Shown here piece after piece: positions 42,946 to 55,009 of a stretch of DNA of 64,000 bases. How positions within the stretch are numbered: position 1 is the stretch's first letter; every line of letters starts with the position of its first letter. The translations under genes and the position numbers were made by a program. The notes under the pieces are model-generated. The model made no database searches and had not been told where the DNA came from. It saw only the letters and a list, made by a program, of their open reading frames with translations. Origin of the DNA: Ceratothoa steindachneri (Eukaryota; Arthropoda; Malacostraca; Isopoda; Cymothoidae); NCBI GenBank assembly GCA_963969495.1, contig OZ018329.1:73435452-73499451 (forward strand), in the 5' to 3' direction.

Positions 42946-43440
42946 CATAGATCACACGGGCCTTACGGCCCAGACTAAGGTGATCTGGCCTTAAATCTAC
43001 TGCCACTTACACATAGAATAGTAGAAGTAAAGGCTAGAAAAGTTTTAGGCTCTCCCCACCCTCCACTCCCTCCGGCAAAAGCCGTACATGAAATAATTTG
43101 GGAAAATTACCTTGCAGGTGTAAGAAGACAGTACCTGAAGGAAATTTGCATTGAATAGTAATTTAATGAAATGAATATGAAAACCACTTACATAAACCTG
43201 AAAGAGTTATATTTTTGTAATATTATTTTATTTTGTAGCTTATGCTAAACAATTCCAATATTTGTTAAGTGTTTGTCTAATCTCATTTTAAATGAATCTA
43301 TAGTTCTGCTGTCAACTACTGCGTTTGGCAAATTATTCCAATCATTAATAATCGAGTAAGTGAAGAAGTTTTTTTATTACATCCATAGTGGCTCTTTTAC
43401 CCTGAAGTTTTGAATCATGTCCACGGGTGGGACACTCCCC
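42946..43440 (-). pseudogene. CR1/L2-group LINE, extreme C-terminus and 3' UTR
   Basis: The minus strand from about 43380 reads FFTYSIINDWNNLPNAVVDS and FKMRLDKHLTNIGIV, the end block of CR1/L2-type RT proteins. The 3' UTR ends with GGGCCGTAAGGCCCG, a small hairpin, then GTGATCTATGTAACTC and TATGTAAC. This differs from copies A-D, so it is a further subfamily. Confidence 0.75.
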
Positions 43441-43583
43441 TGTCAGTGTGAGAGAGAGAGAGAGCGAGCATTTATATAGACCTATCGTGAATATATTGGC
43501 CTCCTTGTTGGCTTATTAACCCTTTAAGTGTCTATGCCCTTTAGAAAGGCCAAGACTGAAATTGTTGAGCCTGTATGGCATTT

Positions 43584-43645
43584 TATAAGCTACACAAAAT
43601 ATTGCACTACATGCCAATTACTTTATGGATCAGTACACACTCAAT
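43584..43645 (-). repeat. Right arm of the 60 bp inverted repeat
   Basis: Partner of 42378-42436. Confidence 0.75.
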
Positions 43646-43646
43646 T

Positions 43647-43859
<213 letters not shown>

Positions 43860-43904
43860 CACAATTTGTAACACATGACTCACACACACAATAAGATGTC
43901 CTAG

Positions 43905-44340
43905 AGTCAAATCTCTGACGATATATTTACTTTGTCTGCTTGTTTCGCACACAATCAGGTCAATGAGTTCATCATATTTTTCCAGTCCACAGAATTTAAA
44001 TTCAAGTCACCATGAATAACTATCTACTTCATATCCTTTAATTATTTCCATGATCATTAACTCATTAATACAATCAGTCTGTCCTGGTGGTCTATAAAAA
44101 GCTCCCGAGTGTATTATCCTATTTTTACTGAGCCTAATATCTATCCACAGTGACTCAACTTCTCCTTGCTTTATAGAATTATTTAGATTTGTAGAAATGC
44201 TATTTCTGATATAAATAATCAAACTACCACTAGTCCTATCTCTCCTTTGACTAATGTACATATCATAACCCTGTAGTTCAAATTCATTCACATTGTCATT
44301 AAATTTATTTTCATTAACTCATGATTCTATTACATATATT
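43905..44340 (-). pseudogene. CR1-B ORF2 endonuclease fragment
   Basis: The minus strand from 44291 reads FELQGYDMYISQRRDRTSGS, IYIRNSISTNLN, EVESLWIDIRLSKNR and FYRPPGQTDCINELMIMEI. These are the middle blocks of an apurinic/apyrimidinic-type endonuclease as found at the start of CR1 ORF2. The active-site N and D/H blocks at both ends are lost to the break at 43900 and to stops. Confidence 0.8.
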
Positions 44341-44540
44341 ATTTCTAAGACTATGAGCATTGGTATAAAGACAACTCAACTCTCCTATTCTTGAAGCACC
44401 TCTTTTAGCCTGTATACCTTCCATTCTATCTCCTCGGCATCTCTTTCCTTTCCTTGACCACTATCAGTTACTAATTTCCTGCCTGCCAAGACCTGACAAC
44501 ACTATCTAACTCCTGCCACAACATGTCAACCCCAGCCCGG

Positions 44541-45500
44541 CTTAGATGGAGTCCATTCAATGCATATGCCTTATTTCCCCAAAAGCCATTCCATACATCC
44601 CGACCCCTCACACCAGCCTTTCACATACTCATTCAATCCAATTGCACAAGACAACCATTCTATCCCCACATCCAATCTCAGAAGCACACCTGAAACAACG
44701 CCTTCCACTCTACTTTCACTCATTCTTTCAACTAACATTTTGTACCTCTCGTAACTCACATGAACCCACCTTCTTTACATCATTTACTCCCACATGTGGA
44801 ATCATAACTGCATCCCTCTCACACCCAGAAACCAGCCTATCATACCTCTCAGACACATCATTTATACTAGCCCCCGGCCAACAAACTCTTACTCCCTTCC
44901 ATTTGTTCGCACTCACTTTCTTATCTAAATATCTAATCTGAGAGTTGCCCATCACAAGCACCTTAGTCGTCCCCCTAGGCCTAGCATTACCCTTCCTCCT
45001 GTTTACCACTTATTCCACTTTTTCCCACTACCACATCAGACAAATCACTTTCAACCTCTTCCTCTCTCAGGGCATCAAATGTGTTAGTCAACCTAACAGG
45101 TTCCATGTCCCTCTTACTCACAGACCTAACCTGTCCTAACTTATCTATTCTATCCATATTCGCCCACCATTCATCTTCACTTACATCAGTCACTTCCTTT
45201 CTCCAGTCCCTAGTCTAGGCCTATCTTCCACCCTCCTGGTCCTAGCCACATTCTTCATGCATACACTTGCATCCCTTCTCACTTCATACACCAATTAACT
45301 TAATCTCTTGCATTCATTATGCAACTGACTCGCCTTCTCTACCAACGCCACATTTGCATGATTCGCATAACACAGGGCATTCAGATACATTTGCTCTTCT
45401 TTCAACACCACAAAAATCACAAACTACATACACACTGCTTCCATCAAAAGGCACACTCACATCCTCCAAAGCAACAGTCATACTGAGAAAACTTTTCAAA
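44541..45500 (-). pseudogene. CR1-B ORF1 with PHD-like finger and esterase-like domain
   Basis: The minus strand starts with a Cys-rich region near 45440-45330 (VVCDFCGVERRANVSECPVL, CESCKCGVGREGE), which resembles the PHD-type finger of some CR1 ORF1 proteins. A linker follows. From about 44985 comes KVLVMGNSQIRYLDKK, VRVCWPGASINDVSERYDRL and MIPHVGVNDV, the SGNH-esterase-like domain of CR1 ORF1; the G-N-S block replaces the usual G-D-S. Frames are shifted between the parts. Confidence 0.75.
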
Positions 45501-45704
45501 CCCCTTTAATTAAGCAATTGCAAAAAGTATAAACAAAAAGGGGGAGAAGATTAGGCCAATTTAATTTAAAATATATTAAAAATTCTTTGAATATTTTGTC
45601 TAACACTCAAAGTTAACTATCTTCCTGAACTTAACCCCAAAAATACAAAACAAAAAATGTTACTGAATAGTGTGTTTGCTGAGAACACGTCTGATTGCTA
45701 CTGC

Positions 45705-47100
45705 ATCACCTTTTTTCAAATGAGAGCATATTGTTGTCTTCCTTTGTACCGACTCTAGCAGGTTGATATCATGTCTAAAATGTGGTGACACCCTGCCTGT
45801 ATACAGTACTCCGTATGTTGCTTGACATAAAGAGTTGTACCGTTTAAGGATAACTTCTTTACTTTGTAGCTAACTTTCCTCTTAATGCATCCTAGCACCA
45901 TATTGGCTTTATTTTTTGCCTCAATACACTGCTTTGAAAACTTGAATGAATAATATACTATGTCTAAGTTCTCAACTGAATTCAGCCAATGTTGGCAATT
46001 AAAAATCATCTGCCACTTCTGAGCCCAAGCTAATAACTTATTTAAGTCACTCTGCACTTTAAAGCTACCCTTAACTTGTTTGACTACAGCTGCCAATTTA
46101 GTGTCATCAGCAAAAATTAATACTTTGCTATTTATATCCTCCCAAGATCATTTATATAAACTATGAATAATAATGGGCCTACAACTAATGCCTAAGGTAT
46201 GCCACTGATAATGTCCCTCCACTGTGAGCTCACCCCATTCAGTACCACTCTCTGTTTCCTGTCTTTCAGCCATTCATCTATCCAATTCAAAACTTAATCA
46301 CATTTCCCATGCATTTTTAATTTGTGAACTTGTCTCCTATGTGGAACCTTATCAAAAGCTTTGCTAAAATCTAAGTAAATTACATCAATATTCTCAAGTT
46401 GTATAATATATAAAATCTAGTAAATTTGTTAAACACCATCTACCTTTTCTAAACACATGCTGAGCATCATTTATTAACCTACCACAGTCTAGATGGTCAG
46501 AAATTCCCTTCTTAACTATCTTAAGAATTTTACAAACTATAGAAGTTAAGCTTACTGATCTAAAGTTATTTTGGTCCTCTTTACTTCCCTTCTTAAAAAT
46601 TGACACAGTATATTTGCTAATTTCAAATCATTAATTATTTCTTCAAACTCTAGTGATCTAGTATATATCTTCTCAATAGCTACTGCCATACTATCTACAC
46701 CTTCTTTAACTCCAGTATTAGCCCTTTAATTATTTCCCTATTCATATTATCATATTCTTCACTACTTCCCTTAACATAGAATTATTATCAATTAATCTAT
46801 CTGGTTTCTCTTCTGTAAATAGTGAAGAAAAATTCATTAAGAACCTCTACTATTTCCTCATTAGATTCTTTCAAAACCCTTTATATTTAATAGTCTATAT
46901 TTTATCAGTGTTAGATTTGTTTTTGATTTTATAATAGCTAAAGAATTTTCCGGATCTTTATTATTATTTTGAGTTAAATTATTTCTGTCACCATTTTGCT
47001 CTTCTTAATAATCTTATTTAGCTTATTTCTGATTGACCTATAATTAAAATTGTCAAAAGTACTTTCTCACTTTAGTCTCTGGTATGCCCTTTTTCTCAGA
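45705..47100 (-). pseudogene. CR1 copy C, reverse transcriptase remnant
   Basis: It is collinear with copy A 24110-25740. Minus-strand peptides include MSIFKKGSKEDQNNFRSVSL (46606), ISDHLDCGRLINDAQHVFRK and, near the 3' side, KFSKQCIEAKNKANMVLGCI. It lacks the 3' end and the part 5' of the RT. It lies directly upstream (minus sense) of copy B, so the two are head-to-tail neighbours. Confidence 0.8.
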
Positions 47101-48429
47101 AGGTGCATTCTATTACAATGTGCCATGCATAAAGCAATGCTCCATAAATTATATGTGTCAGGTCATCAGGCATCTCATACTGCAAGTTCAAGACCAAACT
47201 CCCAAATTTTATCAATTTTGACGGTCTTACTGGACTGTTTCAGCAGTTTCACAACCATCTATTGAAGGATTAGGCTTGTATGATTGTTAGAGATCATCAT
47301 GAGGGAAAAACAACTGGGAACCAAGCCAAATTGGACTTTTCTTATGAAACATTGTTCAGTAATTTGTTAAGGGGATTGGAGGGCAGGCTACAAACATAGG
47401 TCTTGAGAGGAAAGGCAGATCTAGTAGTCTCAGTAGTATACAACTATATAGAATGAATGGCTAATAAAGGAACATGACCTAAGTAATGGAGAATGAAAAC
47501 TGGATCGTTATAGGAGATTTTCTTAATTTTGAATAAGTGGTGCACACATTTTTGGCTGCTAAAGCCTATAATATTGCTTTGTATCATTTTAATAGTGTCC
47601 TAGGATTAATAATTCAATCTTAGAGAAGGTTTATCATGCTCTATATAAAGTCACAAAATACCAATACATAGTTCAACCTGATTCTGTAACTCGAGAATTC
47701 CATGATGCCTTCTTGAAAGGCCATAATACGACCTAAATTTAAGTTTACATGTTTGTTTTTAATGTTGATATTAATTTTTACTTTCTGAACAGTGTAGTAA
47801 ACCTTACCTGTTGGCAATTTTGGGGCATTAACAACTCCATCGAAGTTAGGAATCAGCTCAGCCCTAAAAAAAATTTAATATTGGACTCAAATGTGACATA
47901 ATTCATGTTTAAGGTGAGATTTTTGCAAAATGTTCAATAATTATTTTCAATATTGTTAAATTCCGTAATGAGATGCCAGCCATATGAAAATGAAAAGCCT
48001 TTGCAGGCTGTAGTTTGCCCACCCACGATGAAGAAGGTTAGGGGTAGTAGAGTATTTAAAAAATTTTAGTATAATTTTATATTAAAAAAGGAAGTTAATA
48101 AATTTTTATTTTGTCTCCACACAAAACAAGAGAGGGTAAATTAGGTTTTCTCATGGCATTTCAAGATGGCGTCATGGAAGAATTCTTGAGTTGCAGAATC
48201 TGGTTGAAATATTGTTTTTGTGACTTTAGATAATGTGATAGATCTTCTCCACTGTTGAAATATTAATCCTAGGTCACTATTGCAAAGATATGAATAAGTA
48301 TTACAGGCTTTAATTGCCTAAAACATGTGTGCCACTCTCTTCAATATTAGTGAGATTTTAATGCATAGGGGGGATTAGTATGGGAGAATATGAATGTTAA
48401 TGGAAGGAGGGTTTATCAATGAATAGTTG
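47101..48429. other. No recognisable gene or repeat
   Basis: AT-rich, presumably intronic sequence of CNOT1. Open frames are short and give no known protein. Confidence 0.5.
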
Positions 48430-50230
48430 AAATGGAGCGAAAAGGACAGCATGGCAAGAGTTTAGTGCCAACCTAAACACAGTTGCTGGGAAAAATGTTT
48501 AGAATTGCAAAACAAATGAAAAAAAAAAAGATAAGAAGGATGTAAAAGGTGGTAGATTCCTAAAAGACAGTGATGGTAATATGAAAGTTGAGGAGGAACC
48601 AATGTGAGAAAAATGTAGGACTTATTTTGAAGAGCTTTTGAATGTAGAAAATTATAACCAACTGGAAAAAGAGCACCCCACAGACGGTGCAATACAAGAA
48701 GTGGCAGAAAGTGAGGTTGAAGCTGCCCTAAATAGTATGAAGGGTAACAAAGCATCAGGACCATCAGGCGTTACTAGCTGTTTGTTAAAAATGGTAGGAA
48801 GAGAGAGCATTAGATAGCTAATGAAAGTATTGCACTCAGTGGCTGGTGGAGGGAGGTGTCCAGAAGAGTGGCTTGAGAGTTTAACAGTACCACTCTACAA
48901 ACGCAAAGGTGATTATTGCAGTGTAGCTAGCACAGAGGTCTAAGGCTATTATAACATGGAATGAAGGTGTGGGAGAAAGTATTGGATAAGAGACTGTAAG
49001 ATAGTGTCAGTTTGGGTATATTGCAGGAAGGTCAACATTGGATGCTGTGTTTATTGTAAGACAACTCCAGGAAAAGTATGATGAGAAAAAAAGGAAGCTT
49101 TATCATGTATTTGTGGATTTGGAAAAGGCATTTGATAGAGTTCCGAGGAAAGCATTGGTTTTGGCGTGTACCAGAGAGGCTGATTAAAAATGTAATGAAA
49201 TTGTTGGAACGAAATCAATAGTGTGTGTAGCAGGAGTTTTGTAGGAAAGATTCAGCATTGAAGTAGGAGTACACCAAGATTCACTTTGAGTTGATTATTC
49301 ATACTGGTCATGGAGGAAGCAACTAGAGAGTGTAGGCGAGGTGATCCATGGGAACTCTTGTATGCTGATCACTTAGTTTTAACAGCGGAGAGTAAAGAAG
49401 TGGAATGAATGTTTGTAGAATGTAAGCAGGATTGAGAGTTAACATTGGTAAGACTAAGATAATGATAACTGGAGATGCAGGTGAGGTGGTGCAGTTGGGG
49501 AGGTACCCTTGTGCAGTTTGTGGAAAGGGAGTTGGAGTTAACTCTATTATGTGCACTGAATGTTTCAAGTGGTTGCATAGGAGGTGTTCAGGCCTGAGGA
49601 ACATTAGGAGAACACCATTGTTGCTGATGGACAAGTGGTGGAGGAAGTTGAACATTTGTTATTTGGGTGGTGTACTGGATAGTGAGGGAGGTGTGGAGAG
49701 AGCAATTTGTGGCAGCAGCATGGAGGAGCTAGAGGGAGGTGGCTGGATTACTTATCAACAAGGAGATCCCACTTGGAAACCGTGGAAAGGTTTATGATGC
49801 ATGTGTCAGATCAGTCTTACTTTATGGATCAGAACTTTGGGATTCACACAGAGGTTGGAAAAAGTGCTGATGAGCTGAGATAAGAGAATGTTGAGGTACA
49901 TGGCTGGTGTAATATGGAGAGATAGAGTTCGGAGTGAAGAGGTAGCTAGAAAGTGTGGTGTTGATGAGCTGGACGTAGTTCTGAGGAGAAGAAGATTGAG
50001 ATGGTTTGTACATGTGAAGCGAAGAGATGAAGAAGATGCACTTGGTAGGGTGAGAGTGTTGTGGGTGGATTGAAGAAGGCCAAGAGTTAGACTGAAGAAA
50101 ACGTGGAAAAAGAATATAGAGGAAGACAGCGATGTGAGAAGTGCAAGGAAATGAGGTGTATAATAGAAAAAGATGGGAGCAAATCATCAAATGTCTAACA
50201 TCAAGAAATCAAATTTGAGAAAATCTGACA
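48430..50230 (+). pseudogene. RTE-like LINE, RT and C-terminal zinc-finger region
   Basis: The plus strand in shifting frames gives EVEAALNSMKGNKASGPSGV (48715), GGRCPEEWLESLTVPLYK, VFVDLEKAFDRVPRKAL-type text (49107), PWELLYADHLVLTAES (49345; catalytic YADD changed to YADH) and LRVNIGKTKIMITGDAGEVV. After the RT comes CAVCGKGVGVNSIMCTECFK with WLHRRCSGLRNIRRTP, a Cys-rich finger. It ends with YLGGVLDSEGGVERAI and RYMAGVIWRDRVRSEEVARK, then CGVDELDVVLRRRRLRWFVH. Dead through many frameshifts. The last 160 bases also occur inverted at 60690-60844. Confidence 0.8.
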
Positions 50231-51229
50231 CAAAAAAGCTTAAGTAAGTAGGTATTACTAAAGAACTTAGAAGTGCAAGGACTGTAACATAGCAATAATA
50301 AAAAGGAGTGCAATAGACTGTTTTTATGAACACAAAGTGCAAAAAGAGCAGAAATTTAAGCATTGAAGTGAATCAAGAAATTGGGATAGAATCTGATCTT
50401 GAGTTAGTAATGGTGAAATGAAGGGGAACCAGTATGGGAGAAAGGGGAGGCTACAGAAAATTATATTGATGAGAAAGTGAGCAGATTGGAGAGCTCGAGG
50501 AAAGAATGGAATAAAATCTATTGCAAATAATACTCCTGGATGATATGCAATATAATTATAAGCAAATTGAATGGGAAATCAAAAAAGCAGCAAGGCAAGG
50601 AATTGAAGAAAAACAGGCCAAGTGAGATGGAAAAAGGTGTAGCAGAGATGGATAAAGAATAGGCATCTTGCCAGGAGGAACATGAAAAGAGAATTGAGGA
50701 GAGAGGGTATATATAGGATAAGTGGAAGGGATGAAACAGATATAAGATGCAAAAGCGGAAAGTGAAAACAAAGAGGAGGCTGAGGGAATAAAGCAGTGGA
50801 GTGAGTGATCGGTAAAGGGTGAAGTGGAGATAAGAGGATAACCCTGCATATATATATTTCTTATTAAATAAAAATAGAGCCAAATGTTTAGGTTAATTTT
50901 TGCTATTTCATTGTTAGGTTTTGTGCTGTTTTTCCCGCTGGAAAGGAACCAAATAATTAGCTTATTCTAGCAACGCACTGTGGCATAGCCTTTTCCACTT
51001 GGATTAAAACTTTAAATAACCGGTAATTCTACAGATAAACAGCTACAATGCATTTGGTGCTTATATATATATATATTTCTTTCTTTTTTAAATATGAAAA
51101 ATGCTTTATAGTATATATGAGATATACACTATATAGCACTTTCAATAATTAAGGTGTGGAAATTTCTATTTATGATAAGAATATAAGAAAATAAAGTCTG
51201 CAAAAGGTTAATCAATAGTTTATAGGAGG

Positions 51230-52110
51230 CAGCTCCTGTTCCCATCAGCATCCTCATGCATAAATCTATCCAATTTATTCTTAAAACTCTGCAGGGAGGA
51301 CACTTCAATCACAGGACTAGGGAGCCTATTCCATTAATCTATCTCTATTTGTATACGAAGTTCTACCAATCTCCTTCCTAAATCCAGCTTAAACCCATTG
51401 CTATGTGTCCTTTTCTGATCACTAAGAATTAGAATCTTACCTCTGTCTTGCCTATTATAACTTTTTACCCAAATGGGCACAGTATAGTCAAGATGAGGCC
51501 TAACTAATGCCAGGTACAGTTTCAGAATGACATCAGCTGTCCTATAACTTAAAGTCTTCCCAATAAACCCCAATACCCTATTAGCTCTATTCCTAGGCTG
51601 GAGATCTAACCTTACCAGGACACCTGTCTCTTTCACATTCTAACTCCTAATACACCCCCATTCTATTTATAATTATTCACTGGATTGCACCTACCTATAC
51701 TAAGTACACTACTCTAGCTTATGTTAAATTTTATTAGACATTCCTCAGCCTATTGGGATAGTTTGGTCATTTCATCAGACCTTATAATTCTACTTTAGTA
51801 CCATCGTCAAGGTCATTAATATAAATCAAGAACAACATTGACTCCTGAGCAATCCCACTGATAACATTTTTCCACTAAGCCATGACTGAATCCACCTAAA
51901 AATACTCCCCTCGATCCCATGTGCTTTTTTATCAAAAGTTGTGTGGCACCCTGTCAAAATCCTTACTAAATTCCAAGTAAATAATGTCATAAGTCTCAAC
52001 TATATTGGCAGTAAATTAGTCAAACATGATTTACCCCCAATAAAGCCTTGTTGAGATTCATTAATCAATTTAATTGATCCCTAATAGGAGTAAATTATGT
52101 TTCACTAATT
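51230..52110 (-). pseudogene. CR1/L2-group RT C-terminal fragment (copy F, left arm)
   Basis: The minus strand from 51636 reads LVRLDLQPRNRANRVLGFIG, KTLSYRTADVILKLYLALVR, PHLDYTVPIWVKSYN and SNGFKLDLGRRLVELRIQI. It continues past a stop with APSPVIEVSSLQNFKNKLDR and FMDEDADGNRSCLL (51300-51220). Palm remnants (VPQ-like, YINDL) are near 51860-51800. It recurs inverted at 58780-59740. Confidence 0.8.
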
Positions 52111-52231
52111 TACTGCTGATAGATATGAAACTTATGATATTGTTTACTTGTATTTTAGTAAGGATTTCAGCAGGGTGCCATAAACAAGTTGATTAATGAA
52201 TTTGAAGTCAATATTTTATATAGAAACAATG

Positions 52232-52818
52232 CAGTCATCCCTTGATTGTTGCAGGGTTACTTTTCAGAACATCCCCATGCCAATAGGTGAAAATCTGCCA
52301 AGTAGAAACTAAATTATTTTTTTTAATCCCTTTAATATCCCTCCCCACCCTCTTATAAACCCTTTCTACACTCTAAACACCCTTTGGGACACATCCTTAC
52401 ATATTAGAAAAATATTTGTACAAATACTGTAGTGCAAGACTGCAGCAATCAGATGTGAATTCAAACTGCTATAGATCATACATTGATGCTGCAGTCACTG
52501 AGCCAATCAGCACCTAGGATACTGGACAGCATGCTCTTATTAGTTGCTTCTAATCTATCAGCCAATAGTGTGGTGTGTACAAAATCATCTGGGTAAACTA
52601 GTTCTTTCTCCAAAACATGCTATTCTTTGTCTACTCATTTATAATGCGTATTTTATTTTGATTTAATATTCTTTTAATGGTTTAATTGTTATATTTTTCT
52701 ATAATTTTTTTAGGTTAGAAAATACTTATTTTATCACAAAAAAACCTATAGGTTGCAGAATCCTGCAATATAATTTTACACATACAGTGAGAAAAATCCA
52801 TGATAATATAGGGGACTG
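52232..52818. mobile_element. pogo/Tigger-like small element (candidate)
   Basis: The left end is CAGTCATCCCTTGATTG and the right end is ATATAGGGGACTG then TA. CAGTC...GACTG ends with a CCC/GGG next to them are of the pogo/Tigger type. No transposase is present. The right arm of the inverted repeat keeps only the first 105 bases of it (58626-58730). Confidence 0.45.
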
Positions 52819-53870
52819 TATTATGTTCTTTGGTGGTGACCCCCAAAGTACATAAAAATATATTATTTTTTTCCCCAAATCATTATCACTTTAGCTTCTT
52901 AAAATGTAAAATTTCTTTTGTAGATTTTACTTATCTGTTCATATACAAGGTTAAATATATTGAACTTTTTAGCACTTTTAAGAAATGACCTATAGGCATT
53001 TTTTTTTAACATAAACAGTAACAACAACTATAGCACTGGTTTTCACAGGTGCTGCAAGTACCAACTAAGGGTGCTGAAGTAGTGACAGAGAAATCATTTT
53101 TAAAATGACTAAATTGCAAAAAAAGAAAGTACATACTGGCCAATACTATAGTCAATGTAGGTCATGGAAGGAATTGATATATCAACTGAAATTTGGTGGA
53201 CAGTATATTCTGTTGACAGTGATGTTTTGAGTGCTTTGACACTCATTAAATTGTTGGGAATAATTTTATGGAATCCTTGTATATCTGTTAATGTTTGAGT
53301 AGTCTCAAATTTAGATTGAAATTGCTCTTTAATTGTTGATATGTCATCACATGGAATGTAAAAGAATTGAATTTCAATGAAATAATTTAGAGAAAAGTTG
53401 AAAAATTCTAATGGTGTTATAATTGGTTATTTTGACCCTCTGAAGACTCTTTGTCGCAACCCTTTTAACCAATGGTATTGTGGAAGTTTACTTATTTTGT
53501 TGAAGCAATTTGTGCATACCTACATATTTCTCCTTATCCAATTCTATTTGTGTCAAATTTGCTTTTCATTTCATTTGTGAAAGACTGTGGCCCAATTATT
53601 ATTGGCAAAATAGAAGTTATAAAGTGTAAGATAGCTTAATACATTTTCTATTTATTATTTAATTTTATTAGCTCTAAGTTAGAAACAATCAACACTGTTA
53701 ATGATGAATGTGCATGAAGTTGCTCAACCTGTTGCGCTAAATAAATTCTCTTTGTCAACTAAGGATACACATTAGTTACTAATATTGAACAGACCAAGTA
53801 AAATATAGAAAAGAAATTATGCATTTTATGAAACAAAAGGGATGGTGCATTTTTTAAAAAAAAAAATTTT
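52819..53870. other. Left-arm-only sequence without recognisable gene
   Basis: AT-rich. A block GACCCCCAAAGTACATAAA at about 52837 is the reverse complement of TTTCCATGTACTTTGGGGTC at 53872, so 52837-53890 may be a small inverted-repeat element of its own. Confidence 0.4.
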
Positions 53871-55009
53871 ATTTCCATGTACTTTGGGGTCCCCCCATTT
53901 AAAAATTTAGATTACTGTAACTTTTTCAATATTGCTTCAAACTAAAATATTGACTTAAATTAATTTGAAGGCACCAAAAAGTCTGTTCGTTTGCCTTTTG
54001 TTTAACCTTATAAATTAGGGGCAGAGCCACAAGTTTTCTAAAAATATATATTTTTTTCGGGGGGGGGGGGGGGCACCCCCACAAACTTTGCTTTTAATTA
54101 CGAAAAATGAATTTCAGACACGGTGGTTTCAGCCAAAAATTACTCATACACCACTTTTCATCAAAATCTGACAGGGTGTAGTTCTACTCTTTGCCTGATT
54201 TATTAGAAAATTGGTGCCTGAAGCCCTCAGGGCCTAATAAATAGTAACAGACTCACATAGGCCTTTTGACTTGAACGGAGAGAATAACAACCTGAGAAAT
54301 CCTATCACTGAAAAATTGCAAATTAACACCTCATCTCTGAGATTATGCTGAAATTTGGTTTATAGGAAGTTTTGGGGCCCTGAACCCATTTCTGAAATTT
54401 TAAGGTCAATCTGACTAATGGTTCAGGAGATATTACCTCAGGCATTTTGAGGTTACGTGTGAGGTCACTAACATTTGCCAACCCATAACTAGGGTAATAT
54501 TGGTCATAATTATATAAAAATATATATATTTAGAATCAGAAAAGGAAAAAGAATCCAAATATAAAAATTTTAGAATTCTAGATTGAAAAATAATAAAATC
54601 ATACATTTGTGGAAATTTGAGGTCAAGATTGGGGTATCAAAATTGAAAATTTTTTAGAAATGAGAAAAATAAAGCCTTTGGCTTTAATAAAATCACTAAA
54701 AAAAAGGTGGTTTATGCTAGTATTTTTCAAATAATTAACACATAAGTGAGCACTATATTTTTTTGTTGTCTGTCAATTCTACATATTTTTCACATTTAAG
54801 CTCTTGAAGTGACCTATTGAAATTATAATTTTTGCATATTTAAAAGTCAATGGTCTTGGCTATTAAAAACAATCATAAAAGATTGTTTATGCTTATTTTT
54901 CATGTAACTAACCTATGTTGACACCATATTTATAAATTACAATTTAGGAATTTATTTTAGTTATCAGTTTGACTTGACCTAAATATCCAAGAATAAAAAA
55001 AATGATATT

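Larger units (their letters stand above)
50041..54960 (+). repeat. Left arm of a 10.8 kb inverted repeat
   Basis: 50041-52338 and 53871-about 54960 match 60844-58626 and 58625-about 57550 in reverse complement. Outer parts are very alike: an incidental 121-codon frame (50883-50518, 60074-60439) differs at four residues only. Similarity falls toward the centre. The arm starts inside the RTE-like element. 52339-53870 has no partner in the right arm. Confidence 0.9.

Noticed and set aside
50518..50883. 121-codon frame, nearly identical to 60074-60439, looks conserved
   Set aside because: The identity comes from the inverted repeat, not selection: AT-rich, Leu/Ser/Phe-rich, no domain, opposite to LINE sequence.
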